64,000 nt of DNA from Prochlorococcus sp. AG-347-J19 (GCA_003279015.1 QCBV01000001.1:159227-223226); one strand, 5' to 3'; positions 9,770-19,900 are shown, counted from the first letter of the stretch. Notes: a model not told the origin generated them from the sequence alone. A program made the numbers and translations.

Positions 9770-10131
9770 TTCAACAAGAAACTTACTTAACAGTCGCTGA
9801 TAATAGCGGAGCTAAAAGACTCCAATGTATTAGAGTTTTAGGCTCTAATAGAAGGTATGCACATGTTGGGGATGTAATCGTAGCAACTGTAAAAGATGCT
9901 CTTCCTAATATGGGAGTTAAGAAATCTGAAGTTGTTAAAGCTGTTATCGTCAGAACTAAAGCAACATTAAGAAGAAATACTGGTAATTCAATCAGATTTG
10001 ATGACAATGCTGCAGTATTGATTAATGAAGATAAGAATCCAAAAGGTACTAGAGTCTTCGGTCCTGTAGCTAGAGAACTGCGGGATAAAAATTATACAAA
10101 GATTGTTTCTCTTGCTCCGGAGGTGATTTAA
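9766..10131 (+). CDS. rplN: 50S ribosomal protein L14
   Basis: A 121-residue L14 starting [19 protein letters not shown] and ending in the typical [11 protein letters not shown]14 contacts the 30S subunit and the silencing factor RsfS. The length is normal. It directly abuts rplX, and GGAGGTG lies inside its end. Confidence 0.98.
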
Positions 10132-10488
10132 ATGTTGGATTCATTAAAACAAAAGAAAAATTTCCAAAGAATAAAAATGAGAATCAAAACTGGAGATTTG
10201 GTAAAAGTAATTAACGGTAAGGACAAAGGGAAAACTGGTGAGGTTTTAAAAACTATCCCATTTCAAAATAGAGTAGTGGTTAAGGGAATTAATCTTAGGA
10301 CTAAACACGTAAAACCAACTCAGGAAGGAGAAACTGGAAGAATACTTACAGAAGAAGCATCTTTACATGCATCAAATGTAATGTTCTTTTCAAAAGATAA
10401 GAATCTTACAAGTAAGATTGAATACTTTATTGATAAAGAGGGGGTTAAGAAAAGAAGATTGAAGAAAACTGGTGAAGTAATTGATTAA
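10132..10488 (+). CDS. rplX: 50S ribosomal protein L24
   Basis: A 118-residue L24. The KOW motif is [16 protein letters not shown] (about residues 23-38). The first 15 residues ([15 protein letters not shown]) extend beyond the minimal family start MRIKTGD; the ATG at 10132 is kept because it directly follows rplN and has a Shine-Dalgarno. L24 starts large-subunit assembly. A 74-base AT-rich gap without genes follows. Confidence 0.95.
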   Translation: MLDSLKQKKNFQRIKMRIKTGDLVKVINGKDKGKTGEVLKTIPFQNRVVVKGINLRTKHVKPTQEGETGRILTEEASLHASNVMFFSKDKNLTSKIEYFIDKEGVKKRRLKKTGEVID

Positions 10489-10562
10489 TTTTTCATCAGA
10501 AACCAGATTTCAACTTTTTCTAATTTATCAATTCTGACAAAGACCAGAATTAACAAAAAATT

Positions 10563-11102
10563 ATGACTCTAAAAAATCGCTACAAAGAATCAATTAGACC
10601 AAAACTTTTAAAAGACCTTGGTCTTAAAAATATTCATCAAGTACCTAAAGTTGTCAAAGTCAACGTTAACAGAGGTCTTGGTGAGGCAGCTTCAAATTCA
10701 AAAGCTCTAGAAGCCTCTTTAAATGAAATGGCAACAATTACAGGACAAAAGGCCTTAGTAACTAGGGCCAAAAAAGCTATCGCGGGTTTTAAAATTCGTG
10801 AGGGCATGGCGATTGGTTGTACTGTAACTTTGAGAGGAGACAGGATGTATTCCTTTTTGGAGAGATTTATAAATCTAGCTTTACCAAGAATAAGAGACTT
10901 TAGAGGAGTTAATCCAAAAAGTTTTGATGGGAGAGGGAATTACACCGTTGGAGTGAAAGAGCAGTTGATTTTTCCTGAAATCTCTTTTGATAAAATAGAT
11001 TCAATAAGAGGTATGGATATAACTATTGTCACTAGTGCAAAATCAGATCAAGAAGGTAAAGCTCTTCTGCAGGAGTTAGGAATGCCTTTTAGTAAGAATT
11101 AA
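10563..11102 (+). CDS. rplE: 50S ribosomal protein L5
   Basis: A 179-residue L5 with [20 protein letters not shown] and [17 protein letters not shown], conserved in the family. L5 carries 5S rRNA into the central protuberance. The ATG follows an A-rich stretch with no Shine-Dalgarno. rpsN, which follows rplE in E. coli, is absent here; rpsH comes next after 9 bases. Confidence 0.98.
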   Translation: MTLKNRYKESIRPKLLKDLGLKNIHQVPKVVKVNVNRGLGEAASNSKALEASLNEMATITGQKALVTRAKKAIAGFKIREGMAIGCTVTLRGDRMYSFLERFINLALPRIRDFRGVNPKSFDGRGNYTVGVKEQLIFPEISFDKIDSIRGMDITIVTSAKSDQEGKALLQELGMPFSKN

Positions 11103-11111
11103 ATTAAAACT

Positions 11112-11513
11112 ATGTCAAATCACGATCCTATTTCAGATATGCTAACTCGAATCAGAAATGCGAGTCAAAAAAAGCATACAACCACAACAATCCCAGGTTC
11201 AAAAATGTCCTTAAGTATCGCTAAAGTGCTTCAAAAAGAGGGGTTCATTTCTGATATTAATGAGGAAGGTGAAGGTTATAAATCACAAATAATACTCGGC
11301 CTTAAATATAGTGGTAAAAATAAATTCCCTACTATTCGATCTATGCAAAGAGTAAGTAAACCTGGTTTGAGAATTTATAAAAATACTAGAGGTTTACCAA
11401 AAGTGCTTGGAGGCCTTGGGGTTGCCATAATATCAACTTCTAAAGGTGTCATGAGTGATCGCGATGCCAGGAAGCAAGGCATTGGCGGTGAAGTCCTCTG
11501 CTATGTTTACTAA
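11112..11513 (+). CDS. rpsH: 30S ribosomal protein S8
   Basis: A 133-residue S8 opening [17 protein letters not shown] and ending in the conserved [11 protein letters not shown]. In E. coli S8 is the autogenous repressor of the spc operon, acting at the rplE start; no matching fold was worked out here. Length normal. Followed by rplF after 12 bases with AAGGAG. Confidence 0.98.
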   Translation: MSNHDPISDMLTRIRNASQKKHTTTTIPGSKMSLSIAKVLQKEGFISDINEEGEGYKSQIILGLKYSGKNKFPTIRSMQRVSKPGLRIYKNTRGLPKVLGGLGVAIISTSKGVMSDRDARKQGIGGEVLCYVY

Positions 11514-11525
11514 GGAGAATTAATC

Positions 11526-12065
11526 ATGTCAAGAATCGGAAAAACACCAGTACTTATTCCAGATAAAGTTACAGTTGATTTTGATGGCTTAACAGTTACA
11601 GTGAAAGGCCCTAAGGGTGAGTTGAAACGTCTCATGCCTGAGGGAGTTAGTTTTGATAAGAAAGATAATACTGTTGTCGTAAGTCCTACTACAACCAAAA
11701 TATACTCAAGGCAGAGACATGGTTTATGTAGAGCCTTAATTGCAAATATGGTTGAAGGGGTTACTCAAGGTTTTTCAAAGAAACTAGAAATTGTTGGCGT
11801 TGGATCAAGAGCACAAGTAAAAGGTAAAAATCTAGTTGTAAGTGCAGGATATAGTCATCCAGTAGAAATGATCCCCCCTGATGGTATAACATACAAAGTT
11901 GAGAGTAATACAAACGTTACCGTATCTGGAATTGATAAAGAAATTGTTGGCAATGAAGCCGCAAAAATTAGATCAATTAGACCTCCAGAGCCATATAAAG
12001 GTAAAGGAATTAAATATCATGATGAGAGAATCCTCAGAAAAGCTGGTAAATCTGGCAAAAAATAA
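11526..12065 (+). CDS. rplF: 50S ribosomal protein L6
   Basis: A 179-residue L6 starting [17 protein letters not shown], with the C-terminal signature [13 protein letters not shown]. Two repeated domains of about 80 residues are present. L6 lies near the factor-binding site. A Shine-Dalgarno AAGGAG is 8 bases before the start. Confidence 0.98.
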   Translation: MSRIGKTPVLIPDKVTVDFDGLTVTVKGPKGELKRLMPEGVSFDKKDNTVVVSPTTTKIYSRQRHGLCRALIANMVEGVTQGFSKKLEIVGVGSRAQVKGKNLVVSAGYSHPVEMIPPDGITYKVESNTNVTVSGIDKEIVGNEAAKIRSIRPPEPYKGKGIKYHDERILRKAGKSGKK

Positions 12066-12079
12066 TTCCAATTAAAAAA

Positions 12080-12448
12080 ATGACCAAACTTTCCAGGAAA
12101 TTACAAACTCAAAAAAGACATAGAAGATTAAGGAGATTCTTAATTGGAGATGCAACGCGTCCAAGATTGTCTGTTTTTCGCTCTAATAACCATATTTATG
12201 CCCAGGTTATAGATGATAACGCTCAAACAACTATTTGCTCAGCTTCAACTGTTGATAAGGAACTAAGAGAAAAATCTGATAAATTACCTTCTGATTGTAA
12301 TTCTTCTTCAATTGTTGGCAAATTACTTGCAAAGAGAGCAATAAAAAAAGGTATTAAGCAAGTAATTTTTGACCGTGGAGGTAATTTGTATCACGGCAGA
12401 GTAAAGGCACTTGCAGAAGCTGCTCGTGAAGCAGGCCTAGAATTCTAA
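12080..12448 (+). CDS. rplR: 50S ribosomal protein L18
   Basis: A 122-residue L18 with RRRLRRFL-like basic N-terminus, [19 protein letters not shown] in the core and [26 protein letters not shown] at the end (here split for length). It binds 5S rRNA with L5. No Shine-Dalgarno upstream; the spacer is A-rich. Confidence 0.97.
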   Translation: MTKLSRKLQTQKRHRRLRRFLIGDATRPRLSVFRSNNHIYAQVIDDNAQTTICSASTVDKELREKSDKLPSDCNSSSIVGKLLAKRAIKKGIKQVIFDRGGNLYHGRVKALAEAAREAGLEF

Positions 12449-12463
12449 TTTTTTATTTTTACT

Positions 12464-13084
12464 ATGACTGACACTCCAACAAAACAAGAAATTCAATCCA
12501 AGAATGATGACGTTCCAGGAGCTATACCTGACGAACAAAAAAAGAATAATCGAAATGATCGCAAAAGAAACAAAAGAGGTGATGCAAAAAATTTTGAAAG
12601 AGATTCTGATTGGCAAGAAAGGGTTGTTCAAATAAGACGTGTATCTAAAACTGTTAAGGGCGGTAAAAAAATGAGTTTTAGAGCAATAGTTGTTGTTGGA
12701 AATGAAAAAGGTCAAGTTGGAGTTGGGGTTGGCAAAGCTGGTGATGTCATTGGTGCAGTAAGAAAGGGAGTTTCAGATGGTAAGAAGAATCTTGTCAGAG
12801 TTCCATTAACGCCAAATAACTCAATACCAACTTTATCTTTAGGAAGTGATGGTGCTGCTAACGTGTTGATTAGGCCTGCCGCTCCAGGTACAGGTGTAAT
12901 TGCTGGTGGTTCAATTAGAACGGTTTTAGAATTAGCTGGTATAAAAAATGTCTTAGCAAAAAGATTGGGTAGTAAAACACCTTTGAATAATGCAAGAGCT
13001 GCTATGGTAGCCCTTTCTCAATTAAGAACACATAAATCTGTTTCAAGGGAGAGAGGGATCTCACTTGAACAGCTCTACTCTTAA
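12464..13084 (+). CDS. rpsE: 30S ribosomal protein S5
   Basis: A 206-residue S5. The double-stranded RNA-binding domain begins around [20 protein letters not shown], and the second domain has [20 protein letters not shown]. The first 45 residues are a charged, low-complexity extension typical of cyanobacterial S5. S5 acts in decoding fidelity and mRNA unwinding. rpmD (L30), usual after rpsE in E. coli, is missing. Confidence 0.97.
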   Translation: MTDTPTKQEIQSKNDDVPGAIPDEQKKNNRNDRKRNKRGDAKNFERDSDWQERVVQIRRVSKTVKGGKKMSFRAIVVVGNEKGQVGVGVGKAGDVIGAVRKGVSDGKKNLVRVPLTPNNSIPTLSLGSDGAANVLIRPAAPGTGVIAGGSIRTVLELAGIKNVLAKRLGSKTPLNNARAAMVALSQLRTHKSVSRERGISLEQLYS

Positions 13085-13089
13085 AAATC

Positions 13090-13548
13090 ATGACTTCAAC
13101 ATTAAATACACTTAAATCAAACTCGGGCTCTAGAAAGAAAAAATTAAGAAAGGGTAGAGGTATTGCAGCCGGTCAGGGTGCTTCATGTGGTTTTGGGATG
13201 AGAGGACAAAAGTCACGTTCTGGAAGACCCACACGTCCAGGTTTTGAAGGTGGTCAAATGCCTTTATATAGAAGAGTTCCAAAATTAAAGCACTTTGAAA
13301 TAATTAATCAAAAGCACTTTTCCATAATTAATTTAGAAAAATTAAATGATTTCAAAGATAACGATACTGTTAACCTAGACTCACTAGTTAAGAAGGGATT
13401 GATCTTCAAGCCCAAATTTCCTTTAAAAATTCTTGGTAATGGAAAACTTAATGTAAAGTTAAAAGTCCAAGCTCATGCATTTACAAAAGTTGCAAAACAA
13501 AAAATTGAGGACGCAGGTGGATCCTGCGAGCTTATAAATAATAAATAA
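13090..13548 (+). CDS. rplO: 50S ribosomal protein L15
   Basis: A 152-residue L15 with the conserved glycine- and arginine-rich start [20 protein letters not shown] and [18 protein letters not shown]. It is a late-assembly protein of the large subunit. It starts 5 bases after rpsE, without a Shine-Dalgarno, and is followed by secY. Confidence 0.97.
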   Translation: MTSTLNTLKSNSGSRKKKLRKGRGIAAGQGASCGFGMRGQKSRSGRPTRPGFEGGQMPLYRRVPKLKHFEIINQKHFSIINLEKLNDFKDNDTVNLDSLVKKGLIFKPKFPLKILGNGKLNVKLKVQAHAFTKVAKQKIEDAGGSCELINNK

Positions 13549-13577
13549 ATTTGCTAAAAATTTAGGTAAGTTTCAAA

Positions 13578-14897
13578 ATGTTTGTCAACAAAAGCAGAAA
13601 TCCTGGCGCTTCTGAAATTCTTTCCCAATTATTTTTAAATAAAGAGCTAAGGAGTAGAGTTTTAACAACTTTAGGTCTTCTCCTTTTAGTAAGACTTGGT
13701 ATCTATATCCCCGTGCCTGGTATTGATAGGGTTGCTTTTAAAAGTTTTATTGATCAAGGGGGGCAATTAATAGGCTTTTTAGATATTTTTACTGGAGGAG
13801 GAATTTCAACCTTAGGAATATTCGCATTAGGCATACTACCTTTTATCAACGCATCAATTATTATTCAGCTTCTCACAGCTTCATTGCCTGTACTTGAAGA
13901 TTTACAAAAAAATGAAGGAGAAGCGGGAAGAAGAAAAATTGCTCAAATAACTAGATACGTTTCATTAGGATGGGGTTTTTTACAAAGTATAATTTTTTCC
14001 TTAATTCTCAGACAATATGCTATGGAAGGGATAAGTGATACTACATTTGTCTTACAAACCTCCATTGCCTTAGTTACTGGTTCAATGTTAGTGATGTGGT
14101 TTAGTGAAATTATTACGGAGAAAGGGATAGGTCAAGGTGCTTCACTGGTAATCTTTTTGAATATTGTTTCGACATTACCTAAGGCTCTTAGTTCAACCAT
14201 TGAAAAAGCTCAAACTGGCGATAGGGGAGATGTTTTAGGCATAGCTGTTTTACTTGGAGTATTTTTATTGACGATTGTTGGGATCATTTTTGTCCAAGAG
14301 GGAGCCAGACGCATTCCAATTGTTAGTGCAAAAAGACAAATAGGAAATTCAACACTTCTTCCTACAAGGCAAAGTTATTTACCTTTGAAATTAAATGCAG
14401 GAGGAGTAATGCCTATTATATTTGCATCTGCTTTAATCTTTTTACCTATAACCATTGCAAATGTTACGGGAAATCCAGTCTTAATAAAGTTAGCTAGTAG
14501 TTTAAATCCTGGATCTTCTAATCCATGGCCATATGCTCTTACATTCTTCTCCTTGATTTTAGGGTTCTCTTATTTTTATGCATCTCTTACCATCAATCCA
14601 GTGGATGTAGCTTCAAATTTAAAGAAAGGAGGAGTTGCGATACCTGGAGTTAGACCAGGAACTAATACAGCAAACTATTTATCAGGCATACAAAATAGGT
14701 TGACATTATTGGGAGGATTATTTCTGGGTTCAGTAGCTATAATCCCTGCTGCAGTAGAAAGAGCTACAAATGTTCAGACCTTTCAAGGTTTAGGAGCAAC
14801 TTCATTACTTATTCTTGTGGGTGTTGCTATAGATACTGCTAAGCAAATTCAAACTTATGTTATCTCACAAAGGTATGAGGGACTAATTAATAATTAA
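13578..14897 (+). CDS. secY: Preprotein translocase subunit SecY
   Basis: A 439-residue SecY with about ten membrane segments. It has the plug/N-terminal signature [35 protein letters not shown], and the C-terminal [17 protein letters not shown]. It forms the protein-conducting channel of the cytoplasmic and, in cyanobacteria, thylakoid membranes. The last base of its stop is the first of adk, so the two are coupled. The position after rplO is the normal bacterial one. Confidence 0.98.
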   Translation: MFVNKSRNPGASEILSQLFLNKELRSRVLTTLGLLLLVRLGIYIPVPGIDRVAFKSFIDQGGQLIGFLDIFTGGGISTLGIFALGILPFINASIIIQLLTASLPVLEDLQKNEGEAGRRKIAQITRYVSLGWGFLQSIIFSLILRQYAMEGISDTTFVLQTSIALVTGSMLVMWFSEIITEKGIGQGASLVIFLNIVSTLPKALSSTIEKAQTGDRGDVLGIAVLLGVFLLTIVGIIFVQEGARRIPIVSAKRQIGNSTLLPTRQSYLPLKLNAGGVMPIIFASALIFLPITIANVTGNPVLIKLASSLNPGSSNPWPYALTFFSLILGFSYFYASLTINPVDVASNLKKGGVAIPGVRPGTNTANYLSGIQNRLTLLGGLFLGSVAIIPAAVERATNVQTFQGLGATSLLILVGVAIDTAKQIQTYVISQRYEGLINN

Positions 14898-15445
14898 TGA
14901 AGAAACACTTACTATTTTTAGGAGCTCCTGGAGCAGGGAAAGGTACTCAAGCGGAATTGCTTAGTCAAAATAATTCTTACTTACACCTTTCTACTGGTGA
15001 ACTATTAAGGAAAGAAATCGAAATGAATACTACCCTTGGTATCCAAGTAAAAGATATTATGAATCGAGGGGAACTTGTTAGTGACGAACTAGTATTAAAG
15101 ATAGTAAGACATAATTTAGTTAAGGATAATAAAGGTTGGATTCTAGACGGTTACCCAAGAAATTTATCTCAAGCAAATTCATTGAATGAAGTCCTAAATG
15201 AAATAAATCAACCTTTAGAAGTGGTTTTTTATTTAGATATTCCAGAAGAAGTGCTAATAAAGCGTTTGCTTTTAAGAGGGAGAAAAGATGATACGGAAGA
15301 GACAATTAGAACAAGAGTTGATATTTATAAAAAAACTACAGAACCACTGATTCAATATTTTAAAGATCTCTCTTTGTTAGAATATATTGATGCTGATAGA
15401 GATTTAAAAACCATTTCCTCTGATATCAAGCAAAAAATGGCTTGA
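14897..15445 (+). CDS. adk: Adenylate kinase, short-LID form
   Basis: A 182-residue adenylate kinase (ATP + AMP to 2 ADP). The P-loop [11 protein letters not shown] is at about residues 8-18, the AMP-binding [10 protein letters not shown] and [11 protein letters not shown] are present. At 182 residues it is shorter than the 214-residue E. coli enzyme: after [18 protein letters not shown] the long LID domain, zinc-binding in many bacteria, is replaced by a short loop. This form is normal in cyanobacteria. It overlaps secY by 1 base; map and infA, often next, are not here. Confidence 0.96.
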   Translation: MKKHLLFLGAPGAGKGTQAELLSQNNSYLHLSTGELLRKEIEMNTTLGIQVKDIMNRGELVSDELVLKIVRHNLVKDNKGWILDGYPRNLSQANSLNEVLNEINQPLEVVFYLDIPEEVLIKRLLLRGRKDDTEETIRTRVDIYKKTTEPLIQYFKDLSLLEYIDADRDLKTISSDIKQKMA

Positions 15446-15453
15446 TGATGATG

Positions 15454-15459
15454 TAGAAT
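15454..15459 (+). promoter_or_regulatory. Possible -10 element for the rpmJ-rpsM-rpsK-rpoA unit
   Basis: TAGAAT lies 31 bases before the rpmJ ATG in the short adk-rpmJ gap. The -10 match is good but there is no recognisable -35, which is common in marine picocyanobacteria. It may add transcription to the alpha-operon part of the cluster. Inference only. Confidence 0.35.
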
Positions 15460-15489
15460 GTAATATTAGCGTTTATTTTGTTAAACCCC

Positions 15490-15606
15490 ATGAAGGTCAG
15501 ATCTTCAGTCAAAAAAATTAGTCCTGACGATCAGATCGTGAGGAGAAGAGGTAAAATCTATGTTATTAACAAGAAAAGACCTCGCAATAAACAGCGTCAG
15601 GGTTAA
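15490..15606 (+). CDS. rpmJ: 50S ribosomal protein L36, cysteine-free form
   Basis: A 38-residue protein beginning [14 protein letters not shown] and ending in the family signature NKQRQG. The usual L36 carries a zinc ribbon with three cysteines and a histidine. Here the first pair is replaced by S-P-D-D-Q, the third cysteine by N, and the histidine position by arginine/asparagine, so it cannot bind zinc in the standard way. It stands at the canonical place between adk and rpsM, so it is the main L36 gene rather than a spare copy. It was found by reading the gap directly. Confidence 0.95.
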   Translation: MKVRSSVKKISPDDQIVRRRGKIYVINKKRPRNKQRQG

Positions 15607-15647
15607 ATTTCAACCCTTAAATTCAAACTTTTACTTATTCAAAACAC

Positions 15648-16013
15648 GTGGCCAGGATTGCAGGAATTGACATACCTCGCGAAAAGCGAGTTGAAATTGC
15701 ACTAACATACGTCTATGGGATTGGTTTAACGAGATCAAAGCTAATTCTTGCTAATACAGGTGTAAACCCCGATACTCGTGTCAAAGACCTTTCAGATTCT
15801 GATGTGCAAAAACTTAGGGGTGCTACAGAAGAGTTCACTTTAGAAGGGGATTTGAGAAGAAAAGAGGGAATGGCTTTAAAACGTCTACAAGATATAGGGT
15901 GTGTAAGAGGAAGAAGACATAGAATGAGTCTTCCAGTAAGAGGTCAAAGAACTAGAACAAACGCCAGAACAAGACGGGGTTCTAGGAAAACTGTTGCTGG
16001 AAGAAAAAAATAA
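15648..16013 (+). CDS. rpsM: 30S ribosomal protein S13
   Basis: A 121-residue S13 (reads [20 protein letters not shown] after the initiator) with the conserved C-terminal [19 protein letters not shown] that contacts tRNA. The start codon is GTG at 15648, fixed by the family N-terminus. S13 forms bridges with the large subunit in the head of the 30S. No Shine-Dalgarno. Confidence 0.97.
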   Translation: MARIAGIDIPREKRVEIALTYVYGIGLTRSKLILANTGVNPDTRVKDLSDSDVQKLRGATEEFTLEGDLRRKEGMALKRLQDIGCVRGRRHRMSLPVRGQRTRTNARTRRGSRKTVAGRKK

Positions 16014-16057
16014 TTAACTAAATTTATCTACAAATTGAAGTATTAAATTAAAACATC

Positions 16058-16450
16058 ATGGCAGCTACAGTAAAAAAAACAGGTTCAAAGAAATCTAAAC
16101 GTAATGTACCTAATGGTGTGGTACATATCCAAAGCACATTTAACAATACTATCGTCTCAATTGCTGACACCTCTGGTCATGTAATTTCTTGGTCTTCTGC
16201 AGGCGCAAGTGGATTTAAAGGCGCTCGGAAAGGTACACCATTTGCTGCTCAAACAGCTGCTGAAGCTGCAGCAAGAAGAGCTCTTGATCAAGGCATGAGA
16301 CAAATAGAAGTATTAGTTAGAGGGCCTGGCGCAGGTAGGGAAACGGCCATAAGAGCTTTACAAGTGGCAGGATTAGAAATAACTCTAATAAGAGATGTAA
16401 CTCCATTACCTCATAATGGATGTAGAAGACCTAAACGGAGACGCGTTTAG
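16058..16450 (+). CDS. rpsK: 30S ribosomal protein S11
   Basis: A 130-residue S11 with [20 protein letters not shown] and the conserved C-terminus [18 protein letters not shown]11 lies on the platform near the mRNA exit. Its end is followed within 18 bases by a run of 11 C then 10 A before rpoA (see repeat entry). Confidence 0.98.
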   Translation: MAATVKKTGSKKSKRNVPNGVVHIQSTFNNTIVSIADTSGHVISWSSAGASGFKGARKGTPFAAQTAAEAAARRALDQGMRQIEVLVRGPGAGRETAIRALQVAGLEITLIRDVTPLPHNGCRRPKRRRV

Positions 16451-16467
16451 GTCTTAACCATTCTCAA

Positions 16468-16488
16468 CCCCCCCCCCCAAAAAAAAAA
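16468..16488 (+). repeat. C11-A10 homopolymer tract between rpsK and rpoA
   Basis: Eleven C are directly followed by ten A in the 59-base spacer. A run of C this long stands out in such AT-rich DNA. Slippage by polymerase could change spacer length, or the run may be a sequencing or assembly artefact. It is not in a coding frame. Confidence 0.9.
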
Positions 16489-16509
16489 CTCTTAACCTCA
16501 TTATTTTCC

Positions 16510-17448
16510 GTGTTGCAATACCAGATTGACAGAATCGACCATCAAGTAGCAGATGATCGCTCCCAGACAGGAACTTTTTTAATTGGCCCTCTAGAAAGGG
16601 GACAAGCTACAACTTTGGGTAACTCTCTTAGAAGAGTCCTCATGGGAGGACTTGAAGGGAGTGCAGTTACTGCAGTAAGAATAGCAGGAATTAATCATGA
16701 ATATGCCACTATTCCTGGAGTTAGAGAAGACGTTTTAGATATTCTTCTCAACTGCAAGCAATTATCAATAAATAGCTCTAATCCAGAGCTTGAAATCGGT
16801 AGGTTAGTAGCTAGTGGCCCAATGGAGGTCAAGGCAAATGACATCCAATTCTCATCTCAAGTCGAAATTGTTGATGGTGAAAAACCGATTGCAACCATAC
16901 AAGCTGGTCATAACTTAGAATTAGAAATTCATGTTGAAAGAGGTGTTGGATATAGACCAGTCGATCGAAAGAGTGAAGAGACAACTGCAATTGATTTACT
17001 TCAAATAGATGCTGTATTTATGCCAGTGAAGAGAGTAAATTTTACTATTGATGAAACTGCTGTTGCAGAGGGAGCTACAGGTAGAGAAAGATTAAAGATG
17101 GAAGTAGTAACAGATGGCTCAACTAGTCCTGATGATGCTATTGCTGAAGCTGCGAACCAGTTAATCGAACTCTTTCAACCACTTGCAACTGTTACAATGG
17201 TTGAGGAAATTCCTGAAGAACCTGAACCATCTCCGGAAGCTCAAATTCCTCTTGAGGAACTAAACTTGTCCGTCAGAGCATATAATTGTTTAAAAAGGGC
17301 ACAAGTTAATTCAGTTTCGGATTTAATGGGTTTTAGCTATGAAGATCTGCTTGAAATTAAGAACTTTGGCTCTAAATCTGCGGATGAGGTTATTGAAGCT
17401 CTCGAGCGCATAGGAATTTCTATTCCACAAAGTAGAACCTCTGTTTAA
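16510..17448 (+). CDS. rpoA: RNA polymerase alpha subunit
   Basis: A 312-residue alpha subunit. The N-terminal assembly domain includes [20 protein letters not shown]; the C-terminal domain, which contacts UP elements and activators, has [20 protein letters not shown] and the helix-hairpin-helix [15 protein letters not shown]. The start is GTG at 16510, giving the normal MLQYQIDRI opening. A C11-A10 tract is 22 bases upstream. Followed by rplQ after 15 bases. Confidence 0.98.
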   Translation: MLQYQIDRIDHQVADDRSQTGTFLIGPLERGQATTLGNSLRRVLMGGLEGSAVTAVRIAGINHEYATIPGVREDVLDILLNCKQLSINSSNPELEIGRLVASGPMEVKANDIQFSSQVEIVDGEKPIATIQAGHNLELEIHVERGVGYRPVDRKSEETTAIDLLQIDAVFMPVKRVNFTIDETAVAEGATGRERLKMEVVTDGSTSPDDAIAEAANQLIELFQPLATVTMVEEIPEEPEPSPEAQIPLEELNLSVRAYNCLKRAQVNSVSDLMGFSYEDLLEIKNFGSKSADEVIEALERIGISIPQSRTSV

Positions 17449-17463
17449 CAACCTTTTAAGATT

Positions 17464-17814
17464 ATGAGACACCAACTTAGAATTCCATTACTGAGTAAAC
17501 CTGCAGACCAGCGTAAAGCACTTCTAAGAGGTTTGACTACTCAACTAATAAGAGAAGGTAGAGTGACAACAACTAAAGCCAGAGCAAAAGCTTTAAGAAA
17601 TGAAGCTGAAAGGATGATTTCACTCGCAAAAGACGGAAGTTTAGCTTCTAGGAGAAGGGCTATTGGTTATATTTATGATAAGAAATTAGTTCATTCATTA
17701 TTTGAAAAAGCAAAAGAAAGATATGGAGATAGAAAAGGTGGCTATACAAGAATAGTGAGAACTGTATCTAGAAAAGGTGATAACGCTCAGATGGCTATAA
17801 TCGAGCTTGTTTAA
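17464..17814 (+). CDS. rplQ: 50S ribosomal protein L17
   Basis: A 116-residue L17 starting [20 protein letters not shown] and with the basic [20 protein letters not shown]17 lies near the tunnel exit. It ends the alpha-operon part; truA follows after 38 bases. Confidence 0.98.
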   Translation: MRHQLRIPLLSKPADQRKALLRGLTTQLIREGRVTTTKARAKALRNEAERMISLAKDGSLASRRRAIGYIYDKKLVHSLFEKAKERYGDRKGGYTRIVRTVSRKGDNAQMAIIELV

Positions 17815-17852
17815 GGTAGTTAATACAAAGGACTTTTACTAGAAAATAACTT

Positions 17853-18659
17853 TTGAAAAGGGTAGCTTTACTTGTCCAATATGATGGTTCACAGTATTCA
17901 GGTTGGCAAAAACAAAATAATGCAACTACAGTTCAAGAAATTCTAGACAGAGCTCTTTTAAAGATTACAAATCATAAAGTAAAGACTTTTGCAGCAGGTA
18001 GGACTGATGCAGGGGTTCATGCATCAGGTCAAGTAGTACACTTTGATATTGATTGTGTTATCCCAGGAAATAGTTATTCTGATGTCTTAAATAGTCTTTT
18101 ACCCTCAACAATTAGAATCTTGGAATCAGTTGAGGTTAAAAATAGTTGGCATGCTTGTTATTCAGCAACTTATAGACATTATCGATATGTCATCAATAAC
18201 AGTAAATTCCCCAACTTGTTTATCAATAATTGGTCATGGCATAGATATCAAAAAAAATTAGATGAAGTTCTAATGTTAAATGCATCCAAGACCATGGAAG
18301 GAGAGCATGATTTCTTTGCTTTTCAGAAAAGTGGAAGTAACAGGACAAACTCAATTACAAAAATAAAAAATATAGACATTAAAAGAGTAGAAGATTTGAT
18401 TTTAGTTGATATCAAAGCTACTGGTTTTTTATATGGAATGGTCCGTTTAATTGTTGGTCAACTAGTTTTAGTTGGAGAAAAAAAAATATCGCCAGAAATT
18501 TTTACAGATAGATGGGTAAATAAAAAGAAAAATGATGTTAAAGAATCTGCTCCAGCTAGAGGGCTATGTTTCGTAAATGCTGTTTATGAAGAAAATGTTT
18601 TTAGAAAGATTAATAACAATGATTTTTTCCCTGTATTTTTAATTAAGGGTTTTTCTTGA
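17853..18659 (+). CDS. truA: tRNA pseudouridine synthase A
   Basis: A 268-residue TruA, which makes pseudouridine at positions 38-40 of the tRNA anticodon arm. The catalytic aspartate is in the signature AAGRTDAGVHASGQV. YDGSQYSGWQKQ opens the fold and GFLYGMVRLIVGQLV is the C-terminal motif. The start is TTG at 17853, giving MKRVALLVQYDGS; no ATG fits the family start. A promoter-like region for rplM follows. Confidence 0.96.
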   Translation: MKRVALLVQYDGSQYSGWQKQNNATTVQEILDRALLKITNHKVKTFAAGRTDAGVHASGQVVHFDIDCVIPGNSYSDVLNSLLPSTIRILESVEVKNSWHACYSATYRHYRYVINNSKFPNLFINNWSWHRYQKKLDEVLMLNASKTMEGEHDFFAFQKSGSNRTNSITKIKNIDIKRVEDLILVDIKATGFLYGMVRLIVGQLVLVGEKKISPEIFTDRWVNKKKNDVKESAPARGLCFVNAVYEENVFRKINNNDFFPVFLIKGFS

Positions 18660-18705
18660 GTTAAGTTGAATTAAGCGATATTTTTGTGTAAATCATTCAA
18701 AAATG

Positions 18706-18735
18706 TTGTTTAATATTCCTTCAATAAGGTAGAAT
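18706..18735 (+). promoter_or_regulatory. Likely promoter of the rplM-rpsI-rpmE-prfA unit
   Basis: In the 115-base gap after truA, TTGTTT at 18706-18711 and TAGAAT at 18730-18735 are 18 bases apart, a good sigma-70-type pair. It would start transcription about 30 bases before the rplM ATG. Inference from sequence alone. Confidence 0.5.
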
Positions 18736-18774
18736 TTAGGACTAACTTTAAATTTATTTGCATAAATTTGGTAA

Positions 18775-19206
18775 ATGAATAAAACAATTACTCCATCTTT
18801 AGAAACCATTGAAAGAAATTGGTTTTTAGTTGACGCAAAAGATAAGACACTTGGGAGACTTGCGACAGAAATTGCAACTATATTGAGAGGTAAGAATAAA
18901 CCAACATTTACTCCTCATTTAGATACTGGAGATTTTGTTATTGTAGTAAATGCCGAAAAAGTTGAGGTAACAGGTAAAAAAGCATCACAAAAATTATATA
19001 GAAGACATTCTGGCAGACCAGGAGGAATGAAAATTGAAAAATTTGAGTCTTTGCAAGAAAGAATTCCTGAAAGAATCATCGAGCAAGCTGTTAAGGGTAT
19101 GCTCCCACATAACTCTTTAGGAAGACAGCAATTTAAAAAACTAAAAGTTTATAAAGGTGCAGATCATCCTCATGCTGCTCAGAATCCTGTATTATTAAAT
19201 AGTTAA
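18775..19206 (+). CDS. rplM: 50S ribosomal protein L13
   Basis: A 143-residue L13 with [19 protein letters not shown] near the start and the signature [18 protein letters not shown]. An early assembly protein of the large subunit. It pairs with rpsI 9 bases downstream, the normal bacterial arrangement. Confidence 0.98.
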   Translation: MNKTITPSLETIERNWFLVDAKDKTLGRLATEIATILRGKNKPTFTPHLDTGDFVIVVNAEKVEVTGKKASQKLYRRHSGRPGGMKIEKFESLQERIPERIIEQAVKGMLPHNSLGRQQFKKLKVYKGADHPHAAQNPVLLNS

Positions 19207-19215
19207 TTTATCAAA

Positions 19216-19626
19216 ATGAATAGTCAAATAAAAAACAAAGCTGTGTATTGGGGAACTGGAAGAAGAAAAACTTCAGTGGCTAGAGTTCGTTTGATTCCAG
19301 GGAATGGACTAATAAAAATTAATGGTCGTTCTGGAGATGATTATTTAAACTTTAACCCTCTTCACTTAAATTCAATAAAAGCCCCTTTGCAAACATTAGG
19401 CCTTGAAAATTCTTATGATATTCTGGTAAATGTTTTTGGTGGTGGATTGACAGGTCAAGCAGATGCTATTAAGCAAGGAGCAGCAAGAGCACTTTGCGAA
19501 TTATCTCCTGACAATAGGAAACCTCTAAAAACTGAAGGCCATCTTAGTAGAGATCCTAGAGCTAAGGAAAGAAGAAAATATGGTCTCAAAAAAGCAAGAA
19601 AAGCCCCTCAATTCTCAAAACGTTAA
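19216..19626 (+). CDS. rpsI: 30S ribosomal protein S9
   Basis: A 136-residue S9 with [19 protein letters not shown] and the C-terminal [18 protein letters not shown], whose last arginine reaches the P-site tRNA. Length is normal. Followed by rpmE after 13 bases, with AAAGGAA before its start. Confidence 0.98.
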   Translation: MNSQIKNKAVYWGTGRRKTSVARVRLIPGNGLIKINGRSGDDYLNFNPLHLNSIKAPLQTLGLENSYDILVNVFGGGLTGQADAIKQGAARALCELSPDNRKPLKTEGHLSRDPRAKERRKYGLKKARKAPQFSKR

Positions 19627-19639
19627 AGGAATCTAAATC

Positions 19640-19900
19640 ATGCCAAAATCAGAAATACACCCAAAATGGTATCCAGATGCAAAAGTTATTTGTAATGGTG
19701 AAGTTGTAATGACAACTGGCTCAACCCAGCCTGAATTGCATGTTGATGTATGGAGTGGTAATCATCCTTTCTTCACTGGCACTCAGAAGATTCTTGATAC
19801 AGAAGGTAGGGTTGATAGATTTATGAAAAAATATGGAATGGGTTCAGCTAATTCAGCCACATCAAAAGAGCAAAGAGAAGAAAAAGATTCTAAAAAATAG
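19640..19900 (+). CDS. rpmE: 50S ribosomal protein L31, zinc-ligand-poor form
   Basis: An 86-residue L31 with IHPKWYPDAKVICNGEVV and DVWSGNHPFFTGTQ. The zinc form has four ligand cysteines; here only one cysteine (in VICNG) is kept, and the later pair is replaced by W and G. This resembles other cyanobacterial and chloroplast L31 proteins. A charged, lysine-rich tail extends beyond about residue 70. L31 bridges the subunits at the central protuberance. Confidence 0.96.
   Translation: MPKSEIHPKWYPDAKVICNGEVVMTTGSTQPELHVDVWSGNHPFFTGTQKILDTEGRVDRFMKKYGMGSANSATSKEQREEKDSKK

Noticed and set aside
12437..12715. Minus-strand frame opposite rpsE
   Set aside because: Antisense shadow of the S5 gene.
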